Shown here: positions 6,540 through 14,892 of the stretch, in pieces
Layout: each line of letters opens with the position of its first letter
Numbering within the stretch: the first letter of the stretch is position 1
Source of the DNA: CAZAMI01 sp964627805
GTDB lineage: Archaea > Thermoproteota > Thermoprotei_A > Sulfolobales > NBVN01
DNA length: 59,973 bases
Assembly (NCBI GenBank): GCA_964627805.1
Contig: CAZVLA010000033.1
Coordinates: 1 to 59,973 of the forward strand
Reading direction: 5' to 3'
Translations under genes and position numbers: made by a program
Notes under the pieces: generated by a model
Database searches by the model: none
Told to the model about the DNA's origin: nothing
The model's input: only the letters and a program-made list of their open reading frames with translations

Positions 6540-8687
6540 CTACTTACCAGCCTTACCCCTCCCACCAACACCTGACCTAAACCTCCTAAGGAGTATTATT
6601 GATGCCAGAGCTACCGTACCTATTAACGGTATCAGTATTTCCGGAGGTAGTAGGGCTGCTTTAATTGGTAGTGAGGCCTTACTTGCCTTACCCACGGTTA
6701 TTCTGAAAGTTGCTTGAGCTACTTCTTTACCGCCACTAATGAGTACTACCTTGTACTCGTAACTACCCTCGCTACTTGGTGCCTTAAATACTAACCTGTA
6801 AGTACCTGGCTTTACTTGAGTGAATCTAGCTGTTGGCTGTAGTATCCATGGTGGTGTGAAGGTCCCTTCATACTTATATAGCTTAAACTCAGGCTTACTT
6901 ACTGACCCAATAACCATTACCTCTGCTACCACCGTACCCTTAGGTACTACCGTACTGTTTAGGAGTCTAACCCTTAACGTAATACCTGCCTTAGCTCTTG
7001 CCGTGGTTGTTGTTTTAGTTGCTGTTGCTTTAGTCATTGTTACCTGCTTTACCGTCGTCTTAGTTGCTGTAGTTGCTGCTGTCTTCGTTACTGACTTAAC
7101 TGTTTTGTTCTGTACCTGCTTAGGTAGTACCTTCAGTAACTCCTCATTACTCCTTAAGCCATCCTTAGTTACTGCGTATATGCTGTAGTTACCTGGCCCT
7201 AACGTGATTACTAACCTAACCTTCCTAACCGTAGGTGCTGGGAAGTCGCCTACGTACGCTATTACCTTGGTTAAGTTCTTCTTACTGCTTAATTCCTTAG
7301 CAATTAACTGAACGCCCTTAAGTGGTTTAAACGCTGCTATACTCACTAATACGTCGTTACCTTCAGTTACTGACTCCTTACTTAGCTCTATATGTAGTGC
7401 CCTAGTAACTAGAACCACTAGCTTGGACTTAATAACATCTTCACGACCGCTTAATGAGTACTTGAGAGTAGCTACTACTACGTGATTACCGGCCTCCTTA
7501 AGTACTAACTTAATTACCTTAGTGAAGGTTCCTTGAGGTGATACCGTAGTTGTTAATACCTCATCAATTACTGTCCTGTTGTTGTCAGTTACCACTAATT
7601 TAGTTAGTCTTACGGGGTAGTTATTCGGGTTAGTAACTACTAATCTAATACTTAATGACTCACCAGCAACTATTGATGAGGCTGACGGTATCATTACTAA
7701 CTTAATAGGTGAGTACGTCGTTAAGCACCTAATACTTAATGGTACGTTGACAGTACCTAAGGCAGTAGTTAGTGGGGTTAAGCTTACGTTAAGTACCGTA
7801 CCCGGTTGCTGAGTACTCTTAACTATGTTACCCTTACTCACATTACTCTTAACGTTCTGGGTTCGTTGTTGTGTGCATATACTCATTACTAGGGAGGTCG
7901 GTACGTTGAGTACCTCCTCAATAACTCCCTTACTAATTGATAACTCCCTAGAAGCTACGATGGCGTTCCCTGCCTTAATAGATACTACAGCTGAACCTGC
8001 CTTAGTACCGTAGGTACTTACTGAGATAGTTACTGGGTTGCTTACCTTACTTGCTGACCATATGTAGGGTGCCTTAACACATACCTCAATTACTGATGAG
8101 TTACTTAACCTAGTTAAGCACCTACCTACGAATGTGTTCTTAATGTCTGATATGCTTGCGTATAGCCTGTAAGGCGCTAGCGTGTATGTCCTGCTTAAGT
8201 TACTGCTGGATATTAGAGCTACCTTAGGCTCTACGAGTACGTAGCTACCACCACTTAATACGCACTCAACGATACCTCCTGAGGGGTAGAGCATTAAGTA
8301 ACCTGACGTACTTGGCATTTCAGTACTTAAGTTACCTAGTAGGTAGGTGTTCGTTACTGACTCTGACCCGCATACTAACGTAATATTCAGTAGTACGTTA
8401 ATACTCCCTAAGCTACTACCGAACCTAGCTAGGCCTACGCTGTAGTCTAGCTTTAGGGGCTTACTTAAGTCCCACGTAGTTCCTGCATTCCCTGCTTCAA
8501 GCCTTAACTTAACATTAACTACGTACTTACCTATGGGGAGGTCGTAGGACATCCATGATTGTGCGTAAGTTACTTGTGGTATAGTTAACGCTACTACTAA
8601 GGAAACAAGGATTAAGTACGTTAGGGTATGCGCTATTACGGAGGTTAATCGACTCCTTAGCTTACCTACCTTCATTACCAGCATCAC
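6540..8687 (-). CDS. large cell-surface protein with Ig-like domains and C-terminal membrane anchor
   Basis: A 715-residue protein. A signal peptide or anchor lies at residues ~15-42 (LTYLILVSLVVALTIPQVTYA). The ectodomain consists of beta-rich segments typical of CARDB/Ig-like modules, for example IRLVVTNPNNYPVRLTKLVVTDNN and VSITVGKAS-type strands, with many N-x-S/T sequons. A Thr/Lys-rich stretch (~residues 525-570, repeats such as TKTT and TATK) looks like a glycosylated stalk. A C-terminal helix (~residues 683-702, ILIPLIGTVALASIILL) and a basic tail RRFRSGVGGRGKAGK end it. Function is not recognised; a surface-layer-associated or filament-anchoring protein is plausible. The promoter has the cluster element at 8731. 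Confidence 0.6.
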   Translation of the reverse strand: MMLVMKVGKLRSRLTSVIAHTLTYLILVSLVVALTIPQVTYAQSWMSYDLPIGKYVVNVKLRLEAGNAGTTWDLSKPLKLDYSVGLARFGSSLGSINVLLNITLVCGSESVTNTYLLGNLSTEMPSTSGYLMLYPSGGIVECVLSGGSYVLVEPKVALISSSNLSRTYTLAPYRLYASISDIKNTFVGRCLTRLSNSSVIEVCVKAPYIWSASKVSNPVTISVSTYGTKAGSAVVSIKAGNAIVASRELSISKGVIEEVLNVPTSLVMSICTQQRTQNVKSNVSKGNIVKSTQQPGTVLNVSLTPLTTALGTVNVPLSIRCLTTYSPIKLVMIPSASSIVAGESLSIRLVVTNPNNYPVRLTKLVVTDNNRTVIDEVLTTTVSPQGTFTKVIKLVLKEAGNHVVVATLKYSLSGREDVIKSKLVVLVTRALHIELSKESVTEGNDVLVSIAAFKPLKGVQLIAKELSSKKNLTKVIAYVGDFPAPTVRKVRLVITLGPGNYSIYAVTKDGLRSNEELLKVLPKQVQNKTVKSVTKTAATTATKTTVKQVTMTKATATKTTTTARAKAGITLRVRLLNSTVVPKGTVVAEVMVIGSVSKPEFKLYKYEGTFTPPWILQPTARFTQVKPGTYRLVFKAPSSEGSYEYKVVLISGGKEVAQATFRITVGKASKASLPIKAALLPPEILIPLIGTVALASIILLRRFRSGVGGRGKAGK

Positions 8688-8730
8688 CTAACGTTTATTG
8701 GTGCTTGAGTAATGTATAGGTAAGGTAGGG

Positions 8731-8743
8731 TAGCGACTGAGGG
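8731..8743 (-). promoter_or_regulatory. conserved CCCTCAGTCGCTA element between divergent genes
   Basis: Along the minus strand TACCCTCAGTCGCTACCC lies 44-58 bases upstream of the start at 8687, followed by CCTATACATT as likely TATA box. On the other side it is only ~11 bases from the plus-strand start at 8754, so it could affect both genes. Confidence 0.5.
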
Positions 8744-8753
8744 TAGAAATGAG

Positions 8754-9119
8754 TTGAGCAGTAGGGATTACCTAGAGGATATACTGATACTTGCATTCTT
8801 CTTTCTCTTAGTCTACGCCATAACCTACTTAGTAGTCCATCATACAGAATTCGTTAGTTTCCTAGCTCAAGCACTCTCTAAACCAGCTATTAAGGCACTA
8901 ACCTCCATTGTCCTATTCCCCATAGGTATCATATTCATAGCCGTAGGTGCTAAGTCAATAATGAGTGGAGTTACTGGTAGAGGTAGGATAGCTACGGGCT
9001 TCATAATGATAGTGATAGGTGTCGTTCTATTCCTCTTCTCCATATACACAGTCGCTTCACTCATATATCAGGCATTCAGGAACTTCATTGAGGGACTTAC
9101 TTCGGTAGGGTCGCCATAA
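8754..9119 (+). CDS. small three-helix membrane protein of unknown function
   Basis: A 121-residue protein with three predicted transmembrane helices: ~10-28 (ILAFFFLLVYAITYLVV), ~46-68 (TSIVLFPIGIIFIAVGAKSI) and ~79-105 (IATGFIMIVIGVVLFLFSIY). No conserved catalytic motif is visible. It diverges from the surface-protein gene across a 66-base gap that holds the shared promoter element, and its end overlaps the end of arlJ by 23 bases. A role near the archaellum base would be a guess from position. Confidence 0.55.
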   Translation: MSSRDYLEDILILAFFFLLVYAITYLVVHHTEFVSFLAQALSKPAIKALTSIVLFPIGIIFIAVGAKSIMSGVTGRGRIATGFIMIVIGVVLFLFSIYTVASLIYQAFRNFIEGLTSVGSP

Positions 9120-10746
9120 GCTGTGAGAGACCTATCACGTTAGCGAATACCGACTGTGACAGCATACTCACTCCGTACATGACCACACCACCTATAGCCA
9201 TTAGTAGTGCTAGTGGCACCCATAAAGTCTCGTACATACCCCCCTGAGCTATCTTAATAGCTAATGCATTAACTACTGATAGTATGAGTATGAATATAGG
9301 TGATACTTGGAAAGCTAGCTGAAGTGACATTGGGTGGAAGGGAAGTACTGAAGCTACTTGTGGGTTAATACCCTGTAACTTACCTATTACTTCATTAAAT
9401 ACACCCATGAGCGATAGTACGAAGGAGAGTATAGCCGTGAATAACGTATGTATTATGTATACCGTAGACTCGAACGCCTTAGCCATCTGCGTCCTCTGCT
9501 TCCTAATGTCTAGGAGCTTGAATATGGTCTCACTAAGTACGGTACCTACCTTAGCTAGGTCACCACCTACGTTCATGGCGTCGTAGAGTATATTCACGTT
9601 CCTCCTAACAACCTCGCTCCACGTCTCACCTATGAAGTGGTACCAAGCTATCTTAGGGTCAATACCCGCGTTTAACCTAGCTAGTAACCTCCTCAAGTAC
9701 TTAGTTAGGGGTCCGTAACCACTCCTAAGAGTCGATGCTAGAGCTGATGGTGCGTGAGGTATCATTGCGTAGGTTAGCCCGAAGCTCCTTATGAATATGG
9801 AGAAGAACGACTCAATCTCCCTAATCTTCTTCTCAACCCTCCTAGCGTAGAAACCAGGTATTAGGAGGGGTAGGGCAGCTACTGAGAGTGCTAGGCTAGC
9901 ACTACCGAACATCTTATAAATAACCATACCTACAGCTGCTGAAGCCCCTAAACCCATGAATAGTAAGGTCCTATACCTAACCTTCTCAGGTATCTTAGCC
10001 TTTAAGTTATGAGTTACTCTATCCCTAGGTAATACCTTGTAGAGTATGTAGAGTAGCACCGCTAGTGACATGAGTATAGCTATGTAGACAAGAACTATGA
10101 GTGTAGGGGATACTGAGAATAGGAATACGAAGATCATGAATGTAATCATTATGAATATAGCGCTTGAAACACCTGAGGTGTAGACACCTAACAACATCTT
10201 AGAAGCCTCAAGTATTCTTGAGTAGTGGGCTTGGAATTCCGTTAGTAATGCCCTACGCTCAATATCTAAGAACCTGCTGGGGTCCTCACCAATACCTAAT
10301 AACTCACCAAGCCTTAGTAGGAAGTCCCTAAACACCTTATTCTTAAGGTCCCTAGCAACTATCCTTATAGCCCTAGCGAATCCGTAACCCCAATCAACAG
10401 CTAGTACGGCTATCCTCTTAAGTACTGAGTCGTAGGCATCGTAACCACCGGCCCAAGTGTCGGGCATGAATAACCTCTTATTCGGTGGCTTACCAGTTGA
10501 TATTGCGTACATGTGGGTTACTAGGTATATTAGGTCCTCATCAACGCCGTAGCCAGCCCTACGTGACTTCCTAGAACCTAGCGCTACCCTCATTAACGCA
10601 ATACCTGCTGAGAGCATTATGGGGAAGGGCCTTACCCTAGGGTCTATGAAGAATGAAGTAACTAGCCCAGCAGCTACTAAAGCAACTGCTTGAAGCATTA
10701 CTGCCTTACTTACCCTACCGAAGGTTAGGGTAGGCATAAGCAACAC
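9097..10746 (-). CDS. arlJ: archaellum/type IV pilus membrane platform protein (ArlJ, GspF/TadC family)
   Basis: A 549-residue polytopic protein with two GspF (T2SSF) domains separated by membrane helices, the layout of archaeal ArlJ/TadC platform proteins. The second domain carries the family pattern around SFFSIFIRSFGLTYAMIPHAPSA and YDAMNVGGDLAKVG, with helices at the N-terminus, mid-protein and C-terminus. It would anchor the motor ATPase and pass subunits into the filament. Its gene follows arlG with a 13-base gap and lies back to back with arlF-arlI. Adjacent ArlG- and ArlF-like proteins favour archaellum over adhesive pilus, though the family alone does not decide. Confidence 0.8.
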   Translation of the reverse strand: MLLMPTLTFGRVSKAVMLQAVALVAAGLVTSFFIDPRVRPFPIMLSAGIALMRVALGSRKSRRAGYGVDEDLIYLVTHMYAISTGKPPNKRLFMPDTWAGGYDAYDSVLKRIAVLAVDWGYGFARAIRIVARDLKNKVFRDFLLRLGELLGIGEDPSRFLDIERRALLTEFQAHYSRILEASKMLLGVYTSGVSSAIFIMITFMIFVFLFSVSPTLIVLVYIAILMSLAVLLYILYKVLPRDRVTHNLKAKIPEKVRYRTLLFMGLGASAAVGMVIYKMFGSASLALSVAALPLLIPGFYARRVEKKIREIESFFSIFIRSFGLTYAMIPHAPSALASTLRSGYGPLTKYLRRLLARLNAGIDPKIAWYHFIGETWSEVVRRNVNILYDAMNVGGDLAKVGTVLSETIFKLLDIRKQRTQMAKAFESTVYIIHTLFTAILSFVLSLMGVFNEVIGKLQGINPQVASVLPFHPMSLQLAFQVSPIFILILSVVNALAIKIAQGGMYETLWVPLALLMAIGGVVMYGVSMLSQSVFANVIGLSQLMATLPK

Positions 10747-10759
10747 CCACTACTTCACG

Positions 10760-11251
10760 CTAGGGTAGTGGTGCGAAGGTCTCCTGAGCTACGTAGCCGT
10801 TAGGTAGTACGAGCTTAACTACGTACGGGGGTGTTAGTGTGGTTACGTTGTATATGTAGAACACTAGAGTCTCTCCAGGCTCCCATAACCCATTATCTGG
10901 TGAGTTAACTGTGCTGTAGTCCCACTCACCAGGTGCTGGTACTCCGTCGTAGTCGTATGTGTAGAGGTCTAACTCAGTGGTGTTCCCGAAGTATACGGAG
11001 ATTGACTTAATGAATACTGACGTCTCACCTATGTTACGTGCGTAAACAACGAATGAACCTGTTGAGTTTAGGTAGGTGGCGTAGATGATCATGATATTAG
11101 TCTTGACCTTATCACTGTAGCTCCTCATCACGCTATTAAATGAGTCCTTAAACTCAGCTAACTTAACTACGAAGGAGGAGGCGAAGATCGACGCTGCTAC
11201 TATAGCAGCTATCATTAAGACACCCTCAACAACTACTGACGACCCACTCAT
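10760..11251 (-). CDS. arlG: archaellum stator protein ArlG
   Basis: A 163-residue pilin-like protein with one N-terminal helix (residues ~8-30, VEGVLMIAAIVAASIFASSFVV) and a beta-sandwich ectodomain. The ectodomain has the ArlG (FlaG) family pattern: TGSFVVYARNIGETSVFI, SVYFGNT, WEPGETLVFYI and PPYVVKLVLPNGY near the end. In Sulfolobus ArlG and ArlF form the stator complex in the pseudoperiplasm that holds the rotor against the S-layer. Its gene starts the arlG-arlJ unit and diverges from arlF. The promoter has the conserved ACCCTAAGTCGCTA site at 11303-11315 and a TATA box CATTTATAGAG. Confidence 0.75.
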   Translation of the reverse strand: MSGSSVVVEGVLMIAAIVAASIFASSFVVKLAEFKDSFNSVMRSYSDKVKTNIMIIYATYLNSTGSFVVYARNIGETSVFIKSISVYFGNTTELDLYTYDYDGVPAPGEWDYSTVNSPDNGLWEPGETLVFYIYNVTTLTPPYVVKLVLPNGYVAQETFAPLP

Positions 11252-11564
11252 TACCTACCCCTAAGGTAGGGGGTACTCTATAAATGTTAGGCATGCCGTG
11301 GTTAGCGACTTAGGGTCGATGGTAGTAAATCATTAGGCGTTCAATAGAATTAAGTACCTAATACTTAATACCTAATAACTAATCCCCTCTACCACCTGAG
11401 AAAATGACTGAGGGTGGATGTAGTAGTATTCGCTTAGCCGAAGATATCGCATATGCGTGGTTAGTAGTTAATTAATTACCCACCCAACGAAGTGATTTCG
11501 CCTGTTAGTCAATGAGGGAGGCACCCCCTAACAGCTCCCTACGTTACTATACCTAGGTGATGCG
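11252..11564. other. divergent promoter region between arlG and arlF
   Basis: This 313-base gap holds no gene. Near arlG are a TATA box (plus strand CTCTATAAATGT, 11276-11287) and the GTCGCTA element (11303-11315). Near arlF are a TATA-like GTTACTATACC (~11543-11553) and AGGTGATG as a possible ribosome binding site. In between are an imperfect hairpin with CCACC/GGTGG arms (~11390-11417), a palindrome CGCATATGCG (~11447-11456) and a direct repeat of CGTGGTTAG, whose upstream copy merges into the GTCGCTA element. Confidence 0.5.
11303..11315 (-). promoter_or_regulatory. conserved CCCTAAGTCGCTA element upstream of arlG
   Basis: Along the minus strand GACCCTAAGTCGCTAACCAC lies 52-65 bases upstream of the ATG at 11251, about 15 bases ahead of the TATA box CATTTATAGAG. 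It is the clearest copy of the element also found upstream of 5107, 6390 and 8687. Confidence 0.55.
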
Positions 11565-12080
11565 ATGGGTCTAGGGACCGTAGCTGCTGCCATGATTATA
11601 GCGGCTATGATAGCCATCACTCTATTCATATTCATAATGATATTCATGACTAGCGTTAATTACTTATACGCCTCAGCACAGACATCAGCTAGTAGGTTAG
11701 CTAACATAGTCGGTTCTAGAGTATCGATAACTTCAGCAACTTATAACTCAGTTACTGGTAGGTTATGCTATAACGTAAGTAATGAAGGTAGTAGGTCCGT
11801 AATCATAGCTAATGGGCTACTAACACTCATTGACTACGTAAGTACCTCAACGGGTCAGAGGAAGATAGTGTTAATACCATTCACGGGTACGGTAGTTAGT
11901 AGGGTATTCATAGGTAATAAGACCGTAGTAGTTAACTCGACAACAGCTGTTGAGTTACTACCGGGAGCTACGGTTGAGTTATGCATGAATGTTAATGACC
12001 TAAACACTACCCAACCTACCGTAATTGTTTTCTCATTAACAACTGGTGTTAAGGCGTCTAGAGTCATTACGTTCGGTTAA
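11565..12080 (+). CDS. arlF: archaellum stator protein ArlF
   Basis: A 171-residue protein with an N-terminal membrane helix (residues ~6-30, VAAAMIIAAMIAITLFIFIMIFM) and a beta-rich ectodomain with RLCYNVSNEGSRSVIIANGL, the strand pattern seen in ArlF/ArlG stator proteins. ArlF binds the S-layer and partners ArlG. The gene is directly upstream of arlI (14-base gap with ribosome binding site GGAGGTGG) and diverges from arlG. ArlF sequences vary a lot, so the call rests on layout, size and neighbours; a minor pilin is the alternative. Confidence 0.65.
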   Translation: MGLGTVAAAMIIAAMIAITLFIFIMIFMTSVNYLYASAQTSASRLANIVGSRVSITSATYNSVTGRLCYNVSNEGSRSVIIANGLLTLIDYVSTSTGQRKIVLIPFTGTVVSRVFIGNKTVVVNSTTAVELLPGATVELCMNVNDLNTTQPTVIVFSLTTGVKASRVITFG

Positions 12081-12094
12081 GGAGGTGGTGAGTC

Positions 12095-14797
12095 GTGGCG
12101 CTAACAGCCGTAACCCAACAGAGGAGGACACCACTAAACTACGACTTACTACTTCAGGAGATGCGTAAGGCCCCCTACTTAGCTGATTACTTAATGCGTG
12201 AAGTAGTACCTACTCTAGGTTACCCTGATTATTACGTAGATAAACTACCTAGTAGCTTGAAGAAGGCGCCTAACGTTAACGTACTATACCCATTAAGTGG
12301 TGGCATATACATACACGTATACACACCCATAGGTGGTAGGCCGTCGGGTTATAGGAAGTACGTAGCTATAGAACCACCTAAGCCACCTCAGGAGCTTTTC
12401 GAGCTTGTTGAGGCTAAGATGGCTGAGTACATTAGTGAGAAGGACGTAGTTACTGATCCCGAGGAGAAGAAGAAGCTACTACTTACTCTACTTGATAAGG
12501 TCGTTAGGGTAGTTGATTATAGGGTTGATTATAAGTCATTATTTAAGAAGTTAAGTAGTAGGAAGTTCATACCTGTGTTTAGGGATGACTATGAGAAGTT
12601 AAGGTACTACATGATAAGGGATAAGGTGGGCTTAGGCGTTCTTGAGCCATTCATTAGGGATACATACATAGAGGACATAAGTTGTGACGGTGTTGGGTAC
12701 ATATACATAGTCCATAAGGTATTCGGGCCCCTAGAGACTAACATAGGCTTTAAGACTCAGGAGGAGCTTGATAGGTTCGTTATTGAGTTAAGTGAGAGGA
12801 TAGGTAAGCCGGTTAGCCACGCTAGACCAATAGTAGACGCTACCCTACCCGATGGTAGCCGTATAAACATAGTATTCGGTACTGACGTAAGTCTTAAGGG
12901 GAGTAACTTCACCATACGTAAGTTCTCTAAGAAACCCATATCAGTCATACAGTTAATTAAGTGGGGTACCCTAGACACTAGAGTAGCTGCTTACCTATGG
13001 ATACTGCTCCTTGAGGGTATGAGTGGCTTCATATCCGGTGAGACTGCATCAGGTAAGACCACTAGCTTAAACGCTATAATAGCCTTCATTAAGCCATCAG
13101 CTAAGATAGTTACTATAGAGGATACTGCCGAGGTTCAAGTACCGCATGATAACTGGGTTAGGGAGTTAACTAGGGACACTGGAAGTGTCGAGTCTAGCGT
13201 AACTATGTTCGACTTACTCAAGGCTGCCTTAAGGCAGAGACCTAACTACATCATAGTAGGTGAGATTAGAGGTGCTGAGGGTAACGTAGCTTTCCAAGCA
13301 ATGCAAAGTGTTGGTTGGGAAACTCCAGTACTTATTAAGGACGTTAGGTCAGGTAAGGTATTCCTAACACCGATAGGTGAGTTCGTTGATAGGTTCTATG
13401 AGGATGGTGAGGAGAGGGTACCTAAGTACATTGATGGTTATGAAGTACTTAGTATGGACCCATTCGGTAGGTTGACTTGGGGTAGGATTAAGTACGTGTT
13501 GAGGCATAGGGTTAGGAAGGCGTACTTAATAAGGTACGGTGAGGACGCTGAGTTAGTAGCTACTGGTAGCCACAGCGTCTTCGTACTTGATAAGAAGTCT
13601 TTGAGGATAGTCCCTAAGCCCGTCTCGAAGTTAAGGAGGGGTGACTTACTAGTTAGCTTCGTAGCTTCAGAACCACCGATACTAGGTATTGAGAGGGTGT
13701 CCTTAGGCTCAGCAATTCAAGTACTTAACTGCGGGTACGGTACCTCACTACTTAAGTTAATGGGTGTAGGTAGTGGTGGTTGGGCAGTAACTGCTGAGGT
13801 CTGGTTAGCTAGGCTTAAGGGACTACCCTCAAGGATCGTTAGGAGGGGCGGTAGGGCCTGCGTATCGGTTAGTAGGTTACCTGGTAAGGTACCTGCTGAC
13901 CCGTTAATTAAGTTAATGAGGAAGTACGGGATGGATCGTGAGTACCCAGACTTAATAAGGGATCTAAAGGTACTCGCTAGGGATAATGAGGGCTTAATAC
14001 CCTCAGATGTAGCTGTTGAGTTGATTGAGGTTATTAAGAGTAAGTACGTACTTGATGAGGAGGATGCTGAGGTACTCAGTAGGCTCGAGTTACTAGCTAC
14101 TAGTGATGCTGAGGTACTACCGGTTAGGGATGTTAGGGAGGTAAGGTATGAGGGTTACGTATACGACCTCTCAGTACCGGGTACTGAGTTATTCATAGGT
14201 GGTGAGGTACCTATAGCACTACATAATACAGGGCACCCAGTACTAGCTACGTTCCACGCAGGTAGCGTAATAAGGCTCATACAGCGTGTTACTTCACCAC
14301 CCATTAACGTACCTAAGACACAGCTCGATAACCTAAACTTCGTGATAATCCAGAGTGCCGTATATAGGGAGGGTGTAATGCTTAGGAGGATGTTGAGTGT
14401 TAATGAGATACTAGGCTATGACGCGGCTTCAGACTCAATAATATTCATACCGGTATTTACTTGGGACCCATCAACCGATAAGTTCTTGTTCAGGGGTAAG
14501 GGTGCTAGTTACTTACTTGAGGAGAAGATAGCTACGATGAGGGGTATATCTAGGAGGGACATGAAGTTAATATACGATGAGTTAAACCTTAGGGCACAGA
14601 TACTTCAGGAGTTAGTTAGGCAGGACATTACGGACTACTTCGTAGTGTTTAGGATATTCGCTAAGATATTCCTAACGCTTGATGAGATGCTTAAGGCAGC
14701 TGGTAAGGAGGAAACCCAGTACGTAGTTGTTGAGGGTCTGGAGAGGATACTTAGGAAGATAAGGACTAAGGAGTTCATTAAGGGAATAAGTACTTAG
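12095..14797 (+). CDS. arlI: archaellum motor ATPase ArlI with an in-frame intein
   Basis: A 900-residue precursor. After excision of a 307-residue intein (405-711) the host protein has 593 residues, close to ArlI/GspE-family ATPases. Host motifs: Walker A GETASGKTT (~residues 314-322), Asp box VTIEDTAEVQVPH, Walker B IIVGEIRGAEG, then FQAMQ, the intein, and TGHPVLATFHA as His box. It powers both assembly and rotation of the archaellum at the inner face of the membrane. GTG at 12095 is chosen because GGAGGTGG lies 5 bases upstream, right after the arlF stop. The extein alone would be read as ArlI or a close pilus ATPase; arlF, arlG and arlJ next door favour ArlI. It ends with TAG and an adjacent TAA. 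Confidence 0.8.
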   Translation: MALTAVTQQRRTPLNYDLLLQEMRKAPYLADYLMREVVPTLGYPDYYVDKLPSSLKKAPNVNVLYPLSGGIYIHVYTPIGGRPSGYRKYVAIEPPKPPQELFELVEAKMAEYISEKDVVTDPEEKKKLLLTLLDKVVRVVDYRVDYKSLFKKLSSRKFIPVFRDDYEKLRYYMIRDKVGLGVLEPFIRDTYIEDISCDGVGYIYIVHKVFGPLETNIGFKTQEELDRFVIELSERIGKPVSHARPIVDATLPDGSRINIVFGTDVSLKGSNFTIRKFSKKPISVIQLIKWGTLDTRVAAYLWILLLEGMSGFISGETASGKTTSLNAIIAFIKPSAKIVTIEDTAEVQVPHDNWVRELTRDTGSVESSVTMFDLLKAALRQRPNYIIVGEIRGAEGNVAFQAMQSVGWETPVLIKDVRSGKVFLTPIGEFVDRFYEDGEERVPKYIDGYEVLSMDPFGRLTWGRIKYVLRHRVRKAYLIRYGEDAELVATGSHSVFVLDKKSLRIVPKPVSKLRRGDLLVSFVASEPPILGIERVSLGSAIQVLNCGYGTSLLKLMGVGSGGWAVTAEVWLARLKGLPSRIVRRGGRACVSVSRLPGKVPADPLIKLMRKYGMDREYPDLIRDLKVLARDNEGLIPSDVAVELIEVIKSKYVLDEEDAEVLSRLELLATSDAEVLPVRDVREVRYEGYVYDLSVPGTELFIGGEVPIALHNTGHPVLATFHAGSVIRLIQRVTSPPINVPKTQLDNLNFVIIQSAVYREGVMLRRMLSVNEILGYDAASDSIIFIPVFTWDPSTDKFLFRGKGASYLLEEKIATMRGISRRDMKLIYDELNLRAQILQELVRQDITDYFVVFRIFAKIFLTLDEMLKAAGKEETQYVVVEGLERILRKIRTKEFIKGIST
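13307..14227 (+). other. intein in ArlI, endonuclease largely deleted
   Basis: The 307-residue insertion (ArlI residues 405-711) interrupts the His box between FQAMQ and TGHPV. Splicing residues are present: Ser1 (SVGWETPVLIKD), block B TGSH with His at intein residue 89, block F GYVYDLSVPGTELFIGG, terminal His-Asn and Thr at +1. Between the splicing blocks no LAGLIDADG core is visible. A stretch (intein ~155-180, EVWLARLKG) and the following helices (~230-270) match the tail of the endonuclease region in the larger intein at 22497-23921. This looks like a deletion derivative of the same intein. Confidence 0.85.
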
Positions 14798-14892
14798 TAA
14801 GGTAGTGCTAAGTACTTGCTAGTACATTTACAGGGAAGCACTTCTTTTTAAATTTTAGGAAACATAGTAAATTACGAGAGAAGTTGTGAGTT

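Noticed and set aside
6970..7110. Thr/Lys repeats in the surface protein as a tandem-repeat or CRISPR-like array
   Set aside because: The units are irregular, in frame and translate to a TKTT-type stalk; there are no regular spacers.
6820..7188. Long plus-strand open frame opposite the large surface-protein gene
   Set aside because: It is antisense to a continuous 715-residue gene. Its Val-rich low-complexity protein is the reverse of the Thr/Lys-rich stalk, and it has no promoter or ribosome binding site.
11447..11456. CGCATATGCG palindrome as an operator
   Set aside because: It is only 10 bases, not repeated near other promoters in the cluster and not next to a TATA box.
12095..14797. Reading the ArlI gene as a fusion with a hedgehog-type or unrelated domain
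   Set aside because: The inserted region has all intein splicing blocks and restores a normal ATPase His box when removed, so an intein is the simpler account.
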